A DNA stretch of 64,000 bases from Clostridiisalibacter paucivorans DSM 22131 (GCF_000620125.1 NZ_JHVL01000004.1:62001-126000); one strand, 5' to 3'; shown: positions 28,744-37,390, counted from the stretch's first letter. The notes: generated by a model not told the origin, from the sequence alone. Translations and numbers: made by a program.

Positions 28744-29309
28744 AACATTTCCTTTGTCATATCTTTTAAATAACTTAATTGTTCTTGCCTTTTGCCTACC
28801 CAGATTTTATCTGTATTAGACAATAAAAAATTATACTTATAATCTGTATTTATAGCTTTAAAAAACAAATCCATTACCATTGTACTACCTAAAAACTGGT
28901 CTTTTCTATAAGGTGCCCCGCCCACAGATATAAACATTCCAATTCTACTTTTACTTCTATCAATAGACGATTCTTTTAATATATATTTACTACTCCAAAA
29001 TACTTGGCACCTGTCAATCATAATTTTAGTCAAACTACTAACAGAGTTGAAGTACAAAGGAGATGCTACTATTATTACATCACTATTATTAAAATCATCA
29101 TATAAAGAAATCATATCATCCTCTATTATACAGCTTCCTTTAGTTTCACAATAACCACAAGCAGTACATGGAGATATCTTTAAATCTTTAAGGTTTACCT
29201 TTTTTATATTTATGTGATTGGATTCCATGATGGATAATACATAATCCAATAAATAATCTGTATTTTTCATAGTTCTAGGGCTGCCCATTATAGCTAACAC
29301 TTTTTTCAT
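28728..29309 (-). CDS. Flavodoxin-family NAD(P)H-dependent oxidoreductase
   Basis: 193 residues of the FMN reductase/iron-sulfur flavoprotein type. The FMN phosphate loop is MGSPRTMKNTD near the N-terminus, and VASPLYFNSVSSLTK is the second flavin loop. A Cys group CTACGYCETKGSC (about 48-60) resembles that of iron-sulfur flavoproteins. It has its own ribosome site and follows folT by about 18 bases, so it may be co-transcribed with the folate transporter gene. Confidence 0.88.
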   Translation of the reverse strand: MKKVLAIMGSPRTMKNTDYLLDYVLSIMESNHINIKKVNLKDLKISPCTACGYCETKGSCIIEDDMISLYDDFNNSDVIIVASPLYFNSVSSLTKIMIDRCQVFWSSKYILKESSIDRSKSRIGMFISVGGAPYRKDQFLGSTMVMDLFFKAINTDYKYNFLLSNTDKIWVGKRQEQLSYLKDMTKEMLKAID

Positions 29310-29327
29310 ATCTTAAAGTCACCCTTT

Positions 29328-30107
29328 CTAATCCTTTATATACTTAAAAAACTTAGAAATAGTATAAATAATAGTAGAATGAAGTGGTATGACAATCAAT
29401 CCAGCTAATATTCTACCAGGTAAAAATATCATATATCCTTTATTAAACATCATTGCTAACCAGAATGTATTAAGCCCTAAAGAAACTATTATATATGTCA
29501 ATGATTGTATAAAAATTATTTTATCTAAAGGATAACCTTCTTTTGAGTAATCTAACTTATTTCTTTTACTTATAAAAAAAGGTAATATTACCATAGTCAA
29601 AACTAATAAAATTACTAGAAAAAAAAGCTTATTAGACACTATATTATCGTAAAATAATATGATGCTATTATTAAACTTAAGGATACCATTTGATAATAAT
29701 ATACCAAATACCATAATAATAAATGTAGATATAGTTAATCCATTTATTATAGTAAATTTAAATCTCCTAAATAGCCTATTTTCAAACATTTTAACTAATA
29801 CACCTGGTATTATGCCCGTCAATGCCGCACTCAATGTGAACCCTGGAAAAAAGGCACCCTGCGGATTAATAATAACCCCTAATAAATCTGCAACTATACC
29901 TGTAAGCCCTCCTGCTATAGGTCCAAAGAGAATCCCTGATATCATTATTGGAATTGATCCAAATCCTATTCTTAATGCTGGTAATCCTACCAATGGAACT
30001 ATTACTGAAAAAAATCTAGTCAATATTATACTTATTCCAGTTAATAAACTAGATCCTACCAAATATTTGGTAGATAATACTTGTTTTTTATTACTTTCAC
30101 TTATCAT
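29328..30107 (-). CDS. folT: Folate ECF transporter S component
   Basis: Membrane substrate-capture subunit of an energy-coupling factor vitamin transporter, 259 residues with about 6-7 hydrophobic segments. The block LRIGFGSIPIMISGILFGP and GIVADLLGVIINPQGAFFPGF fits the FolT group. The ATG at 30107 has AAAGGGG 8 bases upstream; the in-frame ATG at 30125 has no ribosome site. The leader holds a tetrahydrofolate riboswitch, which supports folate as substrate. The shared ECF module genes (ecfA, ecfT) are not in the window. Confidence 0.9.
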   Translation of the reverse strand: MISESNKKQVLSTKYLVGSSLLTGISIILTRFFSVIVPLVGLPALRIGFGSIPIMISGILFGPIAGGLTGIVADLLGVIINPQGAFFPGFTLSAALTGIIPGVLVKMFENRLFRRFKFTIINGLTISTFIIMVFGILLSNGILKFNNSIILFYDNIVSNKLFFLVILLVLTMVILPFFISKRNKLDYSKEGYPLDKIIFIQSLTYIIVSLGLNTFWLAMMFNKGYMIFLPGRILAGLIVIPLHSTIIYTISKFFKYIKD

Positions 30108-30147
30108 ATTAAAAACCCCTTTCATTTTAGTATGACAGCTCTGCTAC

Positions 30148-30177
30148 CACACTAAAGAAAGAAGCTTCTTTAATGTG
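30148..30177 (-). promoter_or_regulatory. Hairpin next to the THF riboswitch, possible expression platform
   Basis: Minus strand: CACATTAAAG pairs with CTTTAGTGTG across a 10-base loop, directly after the aptamer P1. No strong T run follows, so translation control or a processed form is possible. Confidence 0.55.
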
Positions 30178-30276
30178 TCAGCGGATGCGATAAGGCATCG
30201 CGAAAAACAAAGTTTTTCTTCGTTTAAGGGCAACATCCCATCCCTTAACACTTCACGCACCTTATCTACTCTGTCG
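30178..30276 (-). promoter_or_regulatory. Tetrahydrofolate riboswitch upstream of folT
   Basis: Minus-strand leader matching the THF aptamer layout: AGAGTAGAT at the 5' side, GCGTGAAGTG, the GGGATG loop segment, ACGAA, and the 3' GCATCCGCT. P1 is closed by CAG/CTG. It lies downstream of a good promoter and upstream of a folate-type ECF S component, as known for this riboswitch class. Confidence 0.92.
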
Positions 30277-30291
30277 TTAAATCCAAATACT

Positions 30292-30320
30292 ATTCTACAA
30301 TATATCCTATACTTTGTAAA
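30292..30320 (-). promoter_or_regulatory. Predicted sigma-A promoter of the THF riboswitch-folT transcript
   Basis: Minus-strand -35 TTTACA (30315-30320), 17-base spacer, -10 TAGAAT (30292-30297), just before the aptamer. Confidence 0.7.
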
Positions 30321-30323
30321 ATA

Positions 30324-31289
30324 CTACTCTATTATATCCCTGTAACACTTATAATTAGATATTGCCTCTGCTCCCTTTATTGCTTCTATTATAGCCCTCT
30401 CCATCACATGTGCTGATAACATCCCTACTACATTTATATCTGCTTTAACCTTTCCTGTAGCAACTGTAAATATTGTATCTCCATCAAACATAGTATGGGC
30501 TGGTCTCATTGTTCTTCCATATCCATTGTGGGCCATAGATGCAATTTTATTAGCTTGAGCTTTGTCAAATATACCATTTGTAGCTATTATCCCTATAGTG
30601 GTATTGCCATTAAATACATTTTTATTGTTATCATAATTCTTGACAAGTATTTCTTCTGTACTAAGTATACAATTCTTCTCTTTATTTAAAACTCCAGCTA
30701 TAACCTCACCTGTATTGGGGTCTATTACATCTCCTAAACAATTTACAGCTACCATAGCTCCCACTTGTAAATCTCCTATCTGTAATGCATATGTACCTAA
30801 GCCACCCTTCATAGACCTTTCAGTTCCTAATATTTTTCCAACCGTAGCTCCTTTCCCAGCTCCCACATTTCCACTTAATTTCATTACATTATTGCTATTT
30901 AAGCATGCATTATATCCCATTTCTGCATTAGGCCTCACTTTAGGATTACCAATATTCAAATCGAACAGTACCGCTCCACATACTATGGGAACTCTAGTCA
31001 CCTTTACATCAAAACCTATATTTCTTTCCTCTAAATATTTCATTATTCCTGTTCCCACATCTAATCCAAAAGCACTTCCTCCACTTAGAAATATGGCATG
31101 GACTTTATCTACTAAATTTGTTGAATCTAATAAGGCTATTTCCCTAGTGCCTGGTGCCCCTCCTCTAACATCAACTCCTCCAGTAGCTCCGTCATGACAT
31201 AATACAACTGAGCAGCCTGTAATACCCTCTTCACTTTCAGCATGTCCTACAGCTATACCTTCTATATTATTAAACAAAATCTTGTCCAC
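30324..31289 (-). CDS. P1 (S58, DmpA-like) family peptidase
   Basis: 321 residues of the self-cleaving N-terminal-nucleophile aminopeptidase family. Visible are VGHAESEEGITGCSVVL, GGAPGTREIALLD, FLSGGSAFGLDVGTGIMKYLEE and the expected cleavage and nucleophile region GNTTIGIIATNG (about residue 228-239), where a Thr replaces the usual Ser. The DGDTIFTVATG block near the C-terminus is family typical. The GTG start has GGGAGGG 6 bases upstream. Substrate is unknown; members cleave N-terminal amino acids or act on small amides. Confidence 0.88.
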   Translation of the reverse strand: MDKILFNNIEGIAVGHAESEEGITGCSVVLCHDGATGGVDVRGGAPGTREIALLDSTNLVDKVHAIFLSGGSAFGLDVGTGIMKYLEERNIGFDVKVTRVPIVCGAVLFDLNIGNPKVRPNAEMGYNACLNSNNVMKLSGNVGAGKGATVGKILGTERSMKGGLGTYALQIGDLQVGAMVAVNCLGDVIDPNTGEVIAGVLNKEKNCILSTEEILVKNYDNNKNVFNGNTTIGIIATNGIFDKAQANKIASMAHNGYGRTMRPAHTMFDGDTIFTVATGKVKADINVVGMLSAHVMERAIIEAIKGAEAISNYKCYRDIIE

Positions 31290-31309
31290 ATTTTTCCCTC
31301 CCTCTAATA

Positions 31310-32239
31310 TTAAAAGTTATTAAAGATATCAAATTCTTCCTTTTTCTTTATTATACTATATATGTATTTAATAACTCCACCTATGGCTAAAAAAAGCAAA
31401 AACAAAGACATGTAAATATAGTAATTCTTAAATACTGTAATATCCTTGAGCAAATAAAGTATAAAAGAAATAATTACATATTTTAAAATTTTATCTTTAG
31501 AACATATGTATTTAGAATGATACTTTATATTGTCTTTCTTTTCTTCTAACTCCTCAAATATCATTTCTTCTAATTCTTTTTTAGAAGGGTATTGCTTAGT
31601 ATCCTTTATAATTAACATCATTTTATCTATATCTATTAAATTTATCCTAATCTCTTTATTGATTTTTTTAATAAACTCCTTACAGCTTATATCAAAGGAA
31701 GATATAGTTAAAATTATAGCTTTTTTAATACCTTTTTTTTTAATATTATAATAAATCTTTTTTATATCTCGTACATTTACTTTATATTCCTTATCACGCT
31801 GAAATATTTTTATACCAATAGACTCTCCTTTATACTGCGCAATAATATCTAATTTATTATCTTTTTCAATGTCTTCAATTTTAAATCCTTTAATAGTAAA
31901 CATTTCTATTATAAAATTTGAAAAATCTTCTTCTGACTTATTTGAAAGATTTATTAATAATTTTTTTTTTGCTAAATCCTTATGCACCTTTGATGCCCTT
32001 TTTTTATCTATTTTCATTAATATAAAATAGACTATACTAATATACACAGAAAAAATAATAATAAAAATAATTAATCCAATAACAAATGTATCTATAAGAA
32101 AATATATAGATAATATCAGCATAGTAGCTATTAAAATATGCATAAACAATCTATCAAAAAATAGTGCAATAACATTTCTACTTTCTCCAGATTTCTCTAT
32201 GTAATAATTTTTAATCTTTAATTTTTTAATACTATTCAT
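31310..32239 (-). CDS. Membrane protein with restriction-endonuclease-like (Mrr-type) domain
   Basis: 309 residues. Two membrane helices near the N-terminus (about 32-75), a cytoplasmic domain of roughly 130 residues, and two helices near the C-terminus. The cytoplasmic part has the Mrr-like pattern NFIIEMFTIKGFKIEDIEKDNKLDIIAQYKG then IGIKIF, i.e. a D followed by x-I-K in place of the usual (E/Q)-x-K, so cleavage activity is doubtful. ATG at 32239 is chosen from GGTGGAG 9 bases upstream. First of a three-gene run of membrane proteins. Function unknown. Confidence 0.6.
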   Translation of the reverse strand: MNSIKKLKIKNYYIEKSGESRNVIALFFDRLFMHILIATMLILSIYFLIDTFVIGLIIFIIIFSVYISIVYFILMKIDKKRASKVHKDLAKKKLLINLSNKSEEDFSNFIIEMFTIKGFKIEDIEKDNKLDIIAQYKGESIGIKIFQRDKEYKVNVRDIKKIYYNIKKKGIKKAIILTISSFDISCKEFIKKINKEIRINLIDIDKMMLIIKDTKQYPSKKELEEMIFEELEEKKDNIKYHSKYICSKDKILKYVIISFILYLLKDITVFKNYYIYMSLFLLFLAIGGVIKYIYSIIKKKEEFDIFNNF

Positions 32240-32267
32240 CAATTTAAACTCCACCTAAATTCCCATA

Positions 32268-32942
32268 TTAAAATTTATGCTTTTTCATAAGATAAATAGA
32301 TATACTCAGCAAAATAAATAATTCACTTATATATAATATAGATATATTTTTAGCTATACTATAAAAAAAATTCAATGGATACATTTTTATTAAAATATCA
32401 GTATTTGGATTTAGCTGCCATAGATCATTGGTAAAAAGTATCTCATGAAAATATACAAAATATTTATAAAAATCAGTATTTATAAGTATGGAACATACTA
32501 TCATGATTATCATAGGTAATATTGATGATATAAATAAGTACATATAAAATTTATTTTTTCTATATACTATAAAATAGAATAAAGAAATTAAGCTCAATAA
32601 TAAGGTAGTATTTTTTATTGTAAACCCATTTCTATAAAGAATTTTTACATCTCTTAAATGTAATAATTCTCTTTCTTCAAATACCATCTTCTTTATACCA
32701 TTTATATTCTTATATAATATAATATCCTCTCTTTCTCCTTTTAAATAATCTAATAATGCTTCAGTTACCTCTAATAAATCTTTATCTGATAAACCTGTTC
32801 TTTTAGATATATTATATTCTTCATACTTTTTTTCAAAAAAATCCATCTGAAATGAAGCTATTTCGATACTTAGCAATAATAGAAATATTGGTAATGATAT
32901 CACTAATAGCAGACCAAAAAAATTTCTATTTGAAATTTTCAA
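32268..32942 (-). CDS. TIGR01906/DUF1461 family membrane protein
   Basis: 224 residues with about four hydrophobic segments (N-terminal 8-30, then about 110, 130-150 and C-terminal). The C-terminal part carries the family pattern F-x2-I-L-F-T-N-D-L-W-x-L-N-P-x-T-D-x-L-I-x-M-Y-P. No enzymatic function is known for the family. It lies 12-28 bases from its neighbours in a run with the Mrr-like and DedA-like membrane proteins. Confidence 0.8.
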   Translation of the reverse strand: MKISNRNFFGLLLVISLPIFLLLLSIEIASFQMDFFEKKYEEYNISKRTGLSDKDLLEVTEALLDYLKGEREDIILYKNINGIKKMVFEERELLHLRDVKILYRNGFTIKNTTLLLSLISLFYFIVYRKNKFYMYLFISSILPMIIMIVCSILINTDFYKYFVYFHEILFTNDLWQLNPNTDILIKMYPLNFFYSIAKNISILYISELFILLSISIYLMKKHKF

Positions 32943-32965
32943 ATGATTTCCCCCTAGTATCTTTT

Positions 32966-33586
32966 TTATTCAAATAATTTTCTTTTTACTTTAATAAGAA
33001 TAAAATAAATAATTATTATAACAATTACCAATACAAATAAGTATTTATTATATATTTCTATCTTTTTTAATATTATTGTCCAATTTTCGCCCAATAATTT
33101 TCCTAGTCCTATCAATATTATATGATGAAGAGCAGTTATAGATAATATAGATAAATATGCCTTTCTTTTTTTTACCTTAAATATTCCAGCGGAAATTACA
33201 GTTATAGAAAAAATACCAGGAATAAATTTACTAATGATTATTACAAAAGCACCCATTTTAGTGAAAAGTTTTCTTAATTTATCTACTTTCTTAGTATCAA
33301 AAAGATATTTTACAATTTTAGAATTCAGTATTTTATATTCTTCCTTTTTGCCTATTCTATACAATAATACTGATGAAAAAAAAGTAGCCATTATAGCATT
33401 TATATTTACTAATATATAGTTCATACCAGCTAATTCCGAAAGATATCCCTCTAAAATTAGTACCATATCTCCTGGATATGGTGGAAATAGTATCTGAAGA
33501 GATTGTGATATGAAAAAGAAAATATAAGACAATAATATATTAGATTGTACTATATCTTTTGCAAATTCGATTATTATTTTCTCCAT
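32966..33586 (-). CDS. DedA/VTT-family membrane protein
   Basis: 206 residues with about five hydrophobic segments. The signature FPPYPGDMVLILEGYLS and the second re-entrant part SKFIPGIFSITVISAGIF are typical of DedA (SNARE-associated, VTT) proteins, which in bacteria are linked to flipping of undecaprenyl phosphate or phospholipids and to membrane homeostasis. It is the first gene of the run that leads to DUF1461 and Mrr-like proteins. Confidence 0.85.
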   Translation of the reverse strand: MEKIIIEFAKDIVQSNILLSYIFFFISQSLQILFPPYPGDMVLILEGYLSELAGMNYILVNINAIMATFFSSVLLYRIGKKEEYKILNSKIVKYLFDTKKVDKLRKLFTKMGAFVIIISKFIPGIFSITVISAGIFKVKKRKAYLSILSITALHHIILIGLGKLLGENWTIILKKIEIYNKYLFVLVIVIIIIYFILIKVKRKLFE

Positions 33587-33720
33587 TATACTTATGCTCC
33601 CATAAATTTATAATAATTATGTTTATATTTTATATACCCTTTCAACTATAAATTATTTTTATTAACCTATAATATATTATTATATGCATATATTATACAG
33701 AATTCAATCGTAAACACAAT

Positions 33721-33744
33721 AAAAGAAGAGCCATACATGGCTCC
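33721..33744 (-). terminator. Terminator of the 57-residue ORF gene
   Basis: Minus strand: GAGCCA / TGGCTC around loop TGTA followed by TTCTTTT. Confidence 0.75.
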
Positions 33745-33808
33745 TAAACTGTTAGTGAAATTATAACTTGGATGTGCATAGAATAAAGGAATATTTATAA
33801 TAATTCTT

Positions 33809-33982
33809 TTACGCCATTGCTTTTTCTAATTTATCTAAATGTTGAATAGGATATAGCCTTAAGAGTTCTTTAAATTGTTCTACTGTAAGACCTTGTGTAG
33901 ATGTATATATTCTTATTTTTTCATCTAAATTAGCTTTTTTAAAATTCTCCTTTATTTTTTGAAAATCCACATTATTATCCAT
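33809..33982 (-). CDS. Small conserved-looking protein, 57 residues
   Basis: Encodes MDNNVDFQK... ending HLDKLEKAMA. GGAGGG lies 11 bases before the ATG and a terminator follows the stop, so it looks like a real gene. Sequence is helical, with GLTVEQFKELLRLYPIQHL as the most distinctive part. No membrane segment and no Cys. Function unknown; it neighbours a second small gene 25 bases upstream on the same strand. Confidence 0.75.
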   Translation of the reverse strand: MDNNVDFQKIKENFKKANLDEKIRIYTSTQGLTVEQFKELLRLYPIQHLDKLEKAMA

Positions 33983-34007
33983 ATAAATCTCATCCCTCCT
34001 ATATTTG

Positions 34008-34181
34008 TTAAGTCATAAAAAGATTGTTCAAACTATTTCCAAATAACATTGTTTCTTCTTCATCTGATTCTGGCTCAATATTTTCTTCATCATATTTAAT
34101 ATTTTTAATTCCATACATATATACGTCATTATAATAATCTTTATTTGTCATTGTATTTATTTTATCTTTTTCATTACTCAT
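34008..34181 (-). CDS. Small acidic protein, 57 residues
   Basis: Encodes MSNEKDKINTMTNKD... with an acidic stretch (IEPESDEEET) and the end NLFMT. AAGGAGG is 6 bases before the ATG. No membrane segment. Function unknown; probably co-transcribed with the 57-residue gene downstream. Confidence 0.7.
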   Translation of the reverse strand: MSNEKDKINTMTNKDYYNDVYMYGIKNIKYDEENIEPESDEEETMLFGNSLNNLFMT

Positions 34182-34247
34182 AAAATCCTCCTTAAAACTA
34201 ATATAATATTATTTTTCTCATATATGATTTTTTTATTCTTTAAATAT

Positions 34248-34279
34248 AAGAAGAGATGTTATCAAAAACATCTCTTCTT
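34248..34279 (-). terminator. Hairpin after the 52-residue membrane-protein gene
   Basis: 13-bp perfect stem AAGAAGAGATGTT / AACATCTCTTCTT with a 6-base loop; the minus-strand side is followed by a weakly T-rich stretch. Confidence 0.6.
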
Positions 34280-34410
34280 GTTAAAAAAACTATTATTATG
34301 ACAAAAATATATAAACAGTCATAACTATTAGCTCTTTTATAAAATATGTATTATATATAATATCAACTAAAAATTATTTACTGCATTCTATATACACAAA
34401 AGTTAATTTG

Positions 34411-34569
34411 TCAATTTTTGCTTAATATAAATATAGCAAGTCCTAATATAGCAACAAATACTCCAATAACACTTAGTTTATTAGCTTCTTCCTTCTTAGT
34501 AAAATAAATAATACCACTACCTAGTAATATTAACATATAACCCATTAAAAGTATTATTTTTCCTGACAC
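34411..34569 (-). CDS. Small two-helix membrane protein, 52 residues
   Basis: GTG start with GGGGTG 5 bases upstream. Sequence has two hydrophobic helices (about 4-22 and 33-50) separated by a short charged loop (TKKEEANK). Length and layout are typical of small membrane proteins of unknown role. Confidence 0.65.
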   Translation of the reverse strand: MSGKIILLMGYMLILLGSGIIYFTKKEEANKLSVIGVFVAILGLAIFILSKN

Positions 34570-34677
34570 TAAAACACCCCATTCAGAATAATATATTTAA
34601 AATCAGTAACAGTAAATTAAAATTTTTCATACTATATAGTGTAAATAAGAATTCAGCTTTAAAGGAGGTAAGTAAGT

Positions 34678-34857
34678 ATGAATAAAAGAATGGTTCCCAT
34701 AGAAGACGAAAGTATAGAAATAGCACATGAACATGAACCTGAACTTGAATCTCAATTCATAGGATGCGGCGGAAGCAATCTATTACTTTGGATATTCTTC
34801 ATTGTAATTATTTTATTCTTATGTGGAGGAAGCGGATTTTGGTGTTTAGATAGATAA
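34678..34857 (+). CDS. Small YjcZ-like membrane protein, possible spore protein
   Basis: 59 residues, ATG with AAAGGAGG 9 bases upstream. An acidic N-terminal part (EHEPELESQ) is followed by CGGSNLLLWIFFIVIILFLCGGSGFWC, one membrane helix framed by C-G-G-S motifs. This recalls YjcZ-type sporulation proteins, which have a GCG/Gly-rich hydrophobic tail. Its stop overlaps the convergent DUF2284 gene by 12 bases. Confidence 0.7.
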   Translation: MNKRMVPIEDESIEIAHEHEPELESQFIGCGGSNLLLWIFFIVIILFLCGGSGFWCLDR

Positions 34858-35385
34858 AAATCCTATCCATATAACTTTATTATTACCAAACTTTACATCT
34901 ATGCCGAGGTTACTACATGTTTCTATTACATTTATACCAGCCGCCTCCATAGAAGTCCTACTTTTTTCGGGATATGGGCAATGCTCATATCCTATTTTTA
35001 TTTTGCAAGGAAAACATAATCTACAATTACCAGCAATATAAGCTCTAGTTATGGTATTACCAACTAAATTAGCTATCTTTTCTAACTTTAGCATGACTTT
35101 ATGAAATTCAATGGCAGATTTTTTTATAAAATGTTCCTTCTTTACATCCTGTGCATATACTTCATAAAATATTAAAAGCCCTTCTTTATGAGTCAATATC
35201 TCTTTTTTCATATCCTCTACTCTTCCTACTATAGGAGGGCACATGAAATTTTGTCCATATTTTCCGCATTTATTTTCAATGCAATATTCTCTTACTTTAG
35301 TATCAAATATAAGTTCCTTTGTATAAATGGGCACTATTTTATTTATACCTTCTTTGGATCCATATTCTATTATACTTTTTATCAT
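34846..35385 (-). CDS. DUF2284 putative metal-binding protein
   Basis: 179 residues with the family Cys pattern: NFMCPP near residue 47-52, C-R-L-C-x2-P-C in the middle, and HCPYPEKSRTSMEAAGINV. The arrangement suggests a metal or Fe-S site. Biochemical role is unknown. It may be transcribed with the MltG-N-domain gene upstream (15-base gap). Confidence 0.85.
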   Translation of the reverse strand: MIKSIIEYGSKEGINKIVPIYTKELIFDTKVREYCIENKCGKYGQNFMCPPIVGRVEDMKKEILTHKEGLLIFYEVYAQDVKKEHFIKKSAIEFHKVMLKLEKIANLVGNTITRAYIAGNCRLCFPCKIKIGYEHCPYPEKSRTSMEAAGINVIETCSNLGIDVKFGNNKVIWIGFLSI

Positions 35386-35399
35386 TATATACTTCCCCT

Positions 35400-35843
35400 T
35401 TATTTTATAGTTATTCTATCCAATAAAGAATCATAATCAATGGGAATAGTTACCTCATATATTCCATATTGAAACCTTTTCTGTAAGTTTCTTTCAACCA
35501 CCCTATCTGTAAAATCATCTACATTTTCTATTATGCCTTTTTCATAAAGTTTTTCTATCACTTCCTTGCTATTTTCTCCTTTATCAATTTCAAATTCAAT
35601 CTCCGTTATTTCTTCATTCGTATTGCTATCCTGTCTATCTACTTTTGTTTTTACACTTACTCTCTCCTCATCTCTATTTTCCCTCATCTCTTCTATCATA
35701 TATTCTCTAGCTAACATTTCAAGATCTTGTTGGGAATAATCCCTATATTTTATTACTGGATTTAAAATTGCTACTATGCTAGTCAGTACAATTCCAATTC
35801 CCATACCTAATAACATATAAATTAGTCTGTTTTTATTCGGCAT
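35400..35843 (-). CDS. Membrane-anchored MltG-like N-terminal domain protein
   Basis: 147 residues: one N-terminal membrane helix (about 8-28), a polar linker, and a C-terminal region with I-x-F-E-I-D-K-G-E-N-S-K-E-V-I-E-K-L-x-E-K-G-I-I, which looks like the LysM-like N-terminal domain of MltG/YceG. The transglycosylase catalytic domain is absent. The ATG at 35843 has GAGGAG 7 bases upstream. A cell-wall-related binding role is inferred from the domain. Confidence 0.65.
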   Translation of the reverse strand: MPNKNRLIYMLLGMGIGIVLTSIVAILNPVIKYRDYSQQDLEMLAREYMIEEMRENRDEERVSVKTKVDRQDSNTNEEITEIEFEIDKGENSKEVIEKLYEKGIIENVDDFTDRVVERNLQKRFQYGIYEVTIPIDYDSLLDRITIK

Positions 35844-35926
35844 AACTACTCTCCTCAATTATTGTATATTTTCTCAATTAATATTTTATCATTTAGTATT
35901 GTTTTTACAATGCCTTTCCCAAAAAA

Positions 35927-35953
35927 TTGACCTTTTTATTTTTTTGTTATAAT
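35927..35953 (+). promoter_or_regulatory. Possible promoter of the MATE exporter gene
   Basis: -35 TTGACC (35927-35932) and -10 TATAAT (35948-35953) with a short 15-base spacer; the -10 is strong, the spacing is not ideal. Confidence 0.5.
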
Positions 35954-36001
35954 GTATATGTATATAATTACATACGATATTTAATGAATGGAGGTAAAAT
36001 T

Positions 36002-37375
36002 TTGACAACAAACAACCTAAATAATAGATTAGGTACTGAACCAGTAGCTCCTTTGTTACTTAAACTCTCCATACCATCTATTATATCTATGCTTATTCAA
36101 GCATTATATAATGTGGTTGATAGTATTTATATAGGTCACCTAAATAGTGATGCATTAACTGGCCTATCTATTGCTTTTCCCATACAGATGATTCTTATAG
36201 CTATAGCTGTAGGTACTGGAGTCGGTACCAGTTCTCTCATATCCAGACTATTGGGGCAAGGCAACAACCAAAGGGCATCTAATGCTGCTGAACATATTCT
36301 TATAATATCTGTAATCTATGGAATATTACTTGGAATAATTGGTTCATTATTTTCAAAGGAATTAATCAGTTTATTTTCTAAAAATCCAGTTATAATAGAT
36401 TATGGAACAAGATATATAAGAATTATTTTTATCGGCTCTACAGCCCTATTTCTACCAATGATAAGTAATAATATACTTCGTGGTGAAGGAAACACCTTTA
36501 TACCTATGATTACAATGCTAATAGGCTCCGTTTTAAATATTATTTTTGACCCATTACTTATATTTGGATTATGGAAATTTCCAAAATTGGGCATTGAAGG
36601 TGCTGCAATTGCCACTGTGGGGTCAAGAATTATCAGTGGATCCTTTATAATAATTATGCTTCTAAGTAACAGAAATCAAGTCAAACTTAATATGAAAGCA
36701 TTTAAATTCGATTTTTCTATAATTAAAGATATATATGCTGTAGGGCTTCCTGCTATGACTATGCAATTTCTTGCTTCATTTATGATAGGTGGACTAAACA
36801 TAATAGTAGGAGGTTATAATGAAGCTGCCGTTGCTGCATTAGGTATATATTTTAGACTACAATCCTTTGTTTTTATGCCTGTATTTGGACTAAATCAAGG
36901 GTATATGCCAATAATAGGTTATAATTATGGCCACAATAACCCCAATAGAATGAAAAAAACTATGAAATACGGATTTATGATAGGATTTACATTTACATTT
37001 TTAGGATTTATATTATTTCAGATTATGCCCACACAATTGGTTACTCTATTTGTAGATGAATCTACTAAAAACAATGAAGAACTTATATCAATAGGTACCA
37101 ATGCTTTAAAAACCATAAGCCTAGCATTTCCAATAATTGGTCCTGCGATAATAGGCTCTACTACTTTCCAGGCAATAGGTAAAGGTGTCCCCAGTCTTAT
37201 ATTATCTTTTTCAAGACAAATTATATTACTATTGCCCTTTGCTTATATATTAGTAAGAATAGGTGGATTAGACTGGGTTTGGTACTCATTTCCCCTTTCT
37301 GAGGTAATATCTTTTATTCTTCTATTCTTTTGGCTGAAAAAAACTTTAAAAGATGTCTTTCTAGAAATGGAGTAG
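36002..37375 (+). CDS. MATE family efflux transporter
   Basis: Multidrug/toxin exporter of the MATE family, 457 residues with about 12 membrane helices. Visible blocks are LKLSIPSIISMLIQALYNVVDSIYIG, ALTGLSIAFPIQM, GTGVGTSSLISRLLGQG and FGLNQGYMPIIGYNYG. The TTG at 36002 is preceded by GGAGG 7-8 bases upstream; the long in-frame extension to 35927 is promoter sequence. Substrate unknown. Convergent with the DUF3006 gene. Confidence 0.93.
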   Translation: MTTNNLNNRLGTEPVAPLLLKLSIPSIISMLIQALYNVVDSIYIGHLNSDALTGLSIAFPIQMILIAIAVGTGVGTSSLISRLLGQGNNQRASNAAEHILIISVIYGILLGIIGSLFSKELISLFSKNPVIIDYGTRYIRIIFIGSTALFLPMISNNILRGEGNTFIPMITMLIGSVLNIIFDPLLIFGLWKFPKLGIEGAAIATVGSRIISGSFIIIMLLSNRNQVKLNMKAFKFDFSIIKDIYAVGLPAMTMQFLASFMIGGLNIIVGGYNEAAVAALGIYFRLQSFVFMPVFGLNQGYMPIIGYNYGHNNPNRMKKTMKYGFMIGFTFTFLGFILFQIMPTQLVTLFVDESTKNNEELISIGTNALKTISLAFPIIGPAIIGSTTFQAIGKGVPSLILSFSRQIILLLPFAYILVRIGGLDWVWYSFPLSEVISFILLFFWLKKTLKDVFLEME

Positions 37376-37390
37376 CGAACGCTACTCCAT
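37367..37390. terminator. Hairpin between convergent genes
   Basis: Perfect 10-bp stem ATGGAGTAGC / GCTACTCCAT with loop GAAC; it covers the MATE stop codon and the last codons of the DUF3006 gene. T runs are weak. Confidence 0.6.

Noticed and set aside
30640-31197. 185-codon plus-strand frame opposite the P1 peptidase gene
   Set aside because: Antisense to a gene with clear family motifs; no ribosome site.
31310-32239. Restriction-modification or defence system
   Set aside because: No methyltransferase or other defence partner is nearby, and the catalytic motif is weak.
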